DNA from: Psychrobacter sp. | Lineage (GTDB): Bacteria > Pseudomonadota > Gammaproteobacteria > Pseudomonadales > Moraxellaceae | Direction: 5' to 3' | Assembly (NCBI GenBank): GCA_020024075.1 | Contig: JAHHUJ010000141.1 | Location: 1-5,823 of the forward strand | DNA: 5,823 nucleotides | Shown here: one piece after another, positions 5,708-5,823 of the stretch | How positions within the stretch are numbered: the first letter of the stretch is position 1 | How the letters are laid out: each line of letters opens with the position of its first letter | Program-made: the position numbers and the translations under genes | The notes under the pieces: model-generated | Told to the model about the DNA's origin: nothing | What the model saw: only the letters and a program-made list of their open reading frames with translations | Database searches by the model: none

Positions 5708-5823
5708 ATGACATACACACATCTATCCGAGAAAGAACGATATCACATAGAGAAGCAGATTAAAAATGGCGTATCAAAAAAAGACATCGCCAAATCGCTA
5801 GGCAGGCACCCAAGTACGATAAC
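5708..5823 (+). CDS. IS30-family transposase, N-terminal part (3' truncated by window)
   Basis: Only the first 38 codons are visible. They read MTYTHLSEKERYHIEKQ, then IKNGVSKKDIAKSLGRHPSTI. This is the helix-turn-helix that opens IS30-family transposases, with the family signature of a LS-x-x-ER start, a G-x-S turn, and IA-x-x-LGRHPSTI in the recognition helix. In the full protein this domain binds the terminal repeats, while the DDE catalytic domain further on cuts and joins DNA. The ATG at 5708 has a good ribosome-binding sequence, AAAGGA, seven bases upstream. The frame is intact to the window edge; whether the rest is complete cannot be seen. Confidence 0.9.
   Translation, partial: MTYTHLSEKERYHIEKQIKNGVSKKDIAKSLGRHPSTI

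Larger units (their letters stand above)
5617..5823 (+). mobile_element. Left end of an IS30-family insertion sequence (right part outside window)
   Basis: The element is recognised by the transposase start at 5708. Its left boundary is placed near 5617 by inference: the sequence from about there (TAGATTCGCATCAAAAGTGC) has the look of an IS30-type terminal repeat, and the transposase promoter and hairpin follow directly. The opposite terminal repeat and the target duplication lie outside the window, so the exact edge could be off by tens of bases. It is oriented with its transposase pointing away from trpG, about 33 bases upstream of the trpG -35 element. Confidence 0.7.

Overview
The window looks like chromosomal DNA from a gammaproteobacterium of the Moraxellaceae, most likely a Psychrobacter relative. 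The grounds are a moderate, AT-leaning base composition, a trpG-trpD-trpC cluster without trpE (an arrangement known from Acinetobacter and Pseudomonas), and protein sequences of that general character. The genus is an inference; no marker gene is present.

Layout. Bases 1-135 hold the end of an unidentified reading frame (low confidence) and a short spacer with a tandem 16-bp repeat. A full MscS-family mechanosensitive channel gene lies on the + strand (136-1833). It converges on a four-gene minus-strand block, and a strong hairpin at 1872-1908 sits between them and can serve as terminator for both. Read in the direction of transcription, the minus-strand block is trpG (5457-4828), trpD (4742-3639), trpC (3593-2748) and an Smr-domain nuclease-like gene (2697-1969). 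The gaps are 85, 45 and 50 bases, with no overlaps. A promoter with a perfect TATAAT lies about 100 bases upstream of trpG. Weaker promoter-like pairs sit at the trpG/trpD and trpC/smr junctions. At the right edge, an IS30-family insertion sequence begins near 5617, and only its 5' end and the first 38 codons of its transposase (from 5708) are inside the window.

How the genes work together. TrpG supplies ammonia from glutamine to the anthranilate synthase large subunit TrpE, which is encoded elsewhere. TrpD attaches the phosphoribosyl group, and TrpC closes the indole ring. This is the first half of tryptophan synthesis apart from PRA isomerase (TrpF), which is not here. The Smr-domain gene is downstream and probably only shares transcription. 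The channel gene is unrelated.

I see no wholly new system. The most interesting signal is at the transposase start. A 25-bp nested hairpin can form only in transcripts that enter the element from outside, because the element's own promoter lies within the hairpin's left half. It would bury the transposase start region, which resembles the read-through protection known from IS10 and IS50. The second is the trpG leader: pyrimidine-rich RNA with two small tandem duplications and no recognisable Shine-Dalgarno sequence or leader peptide.
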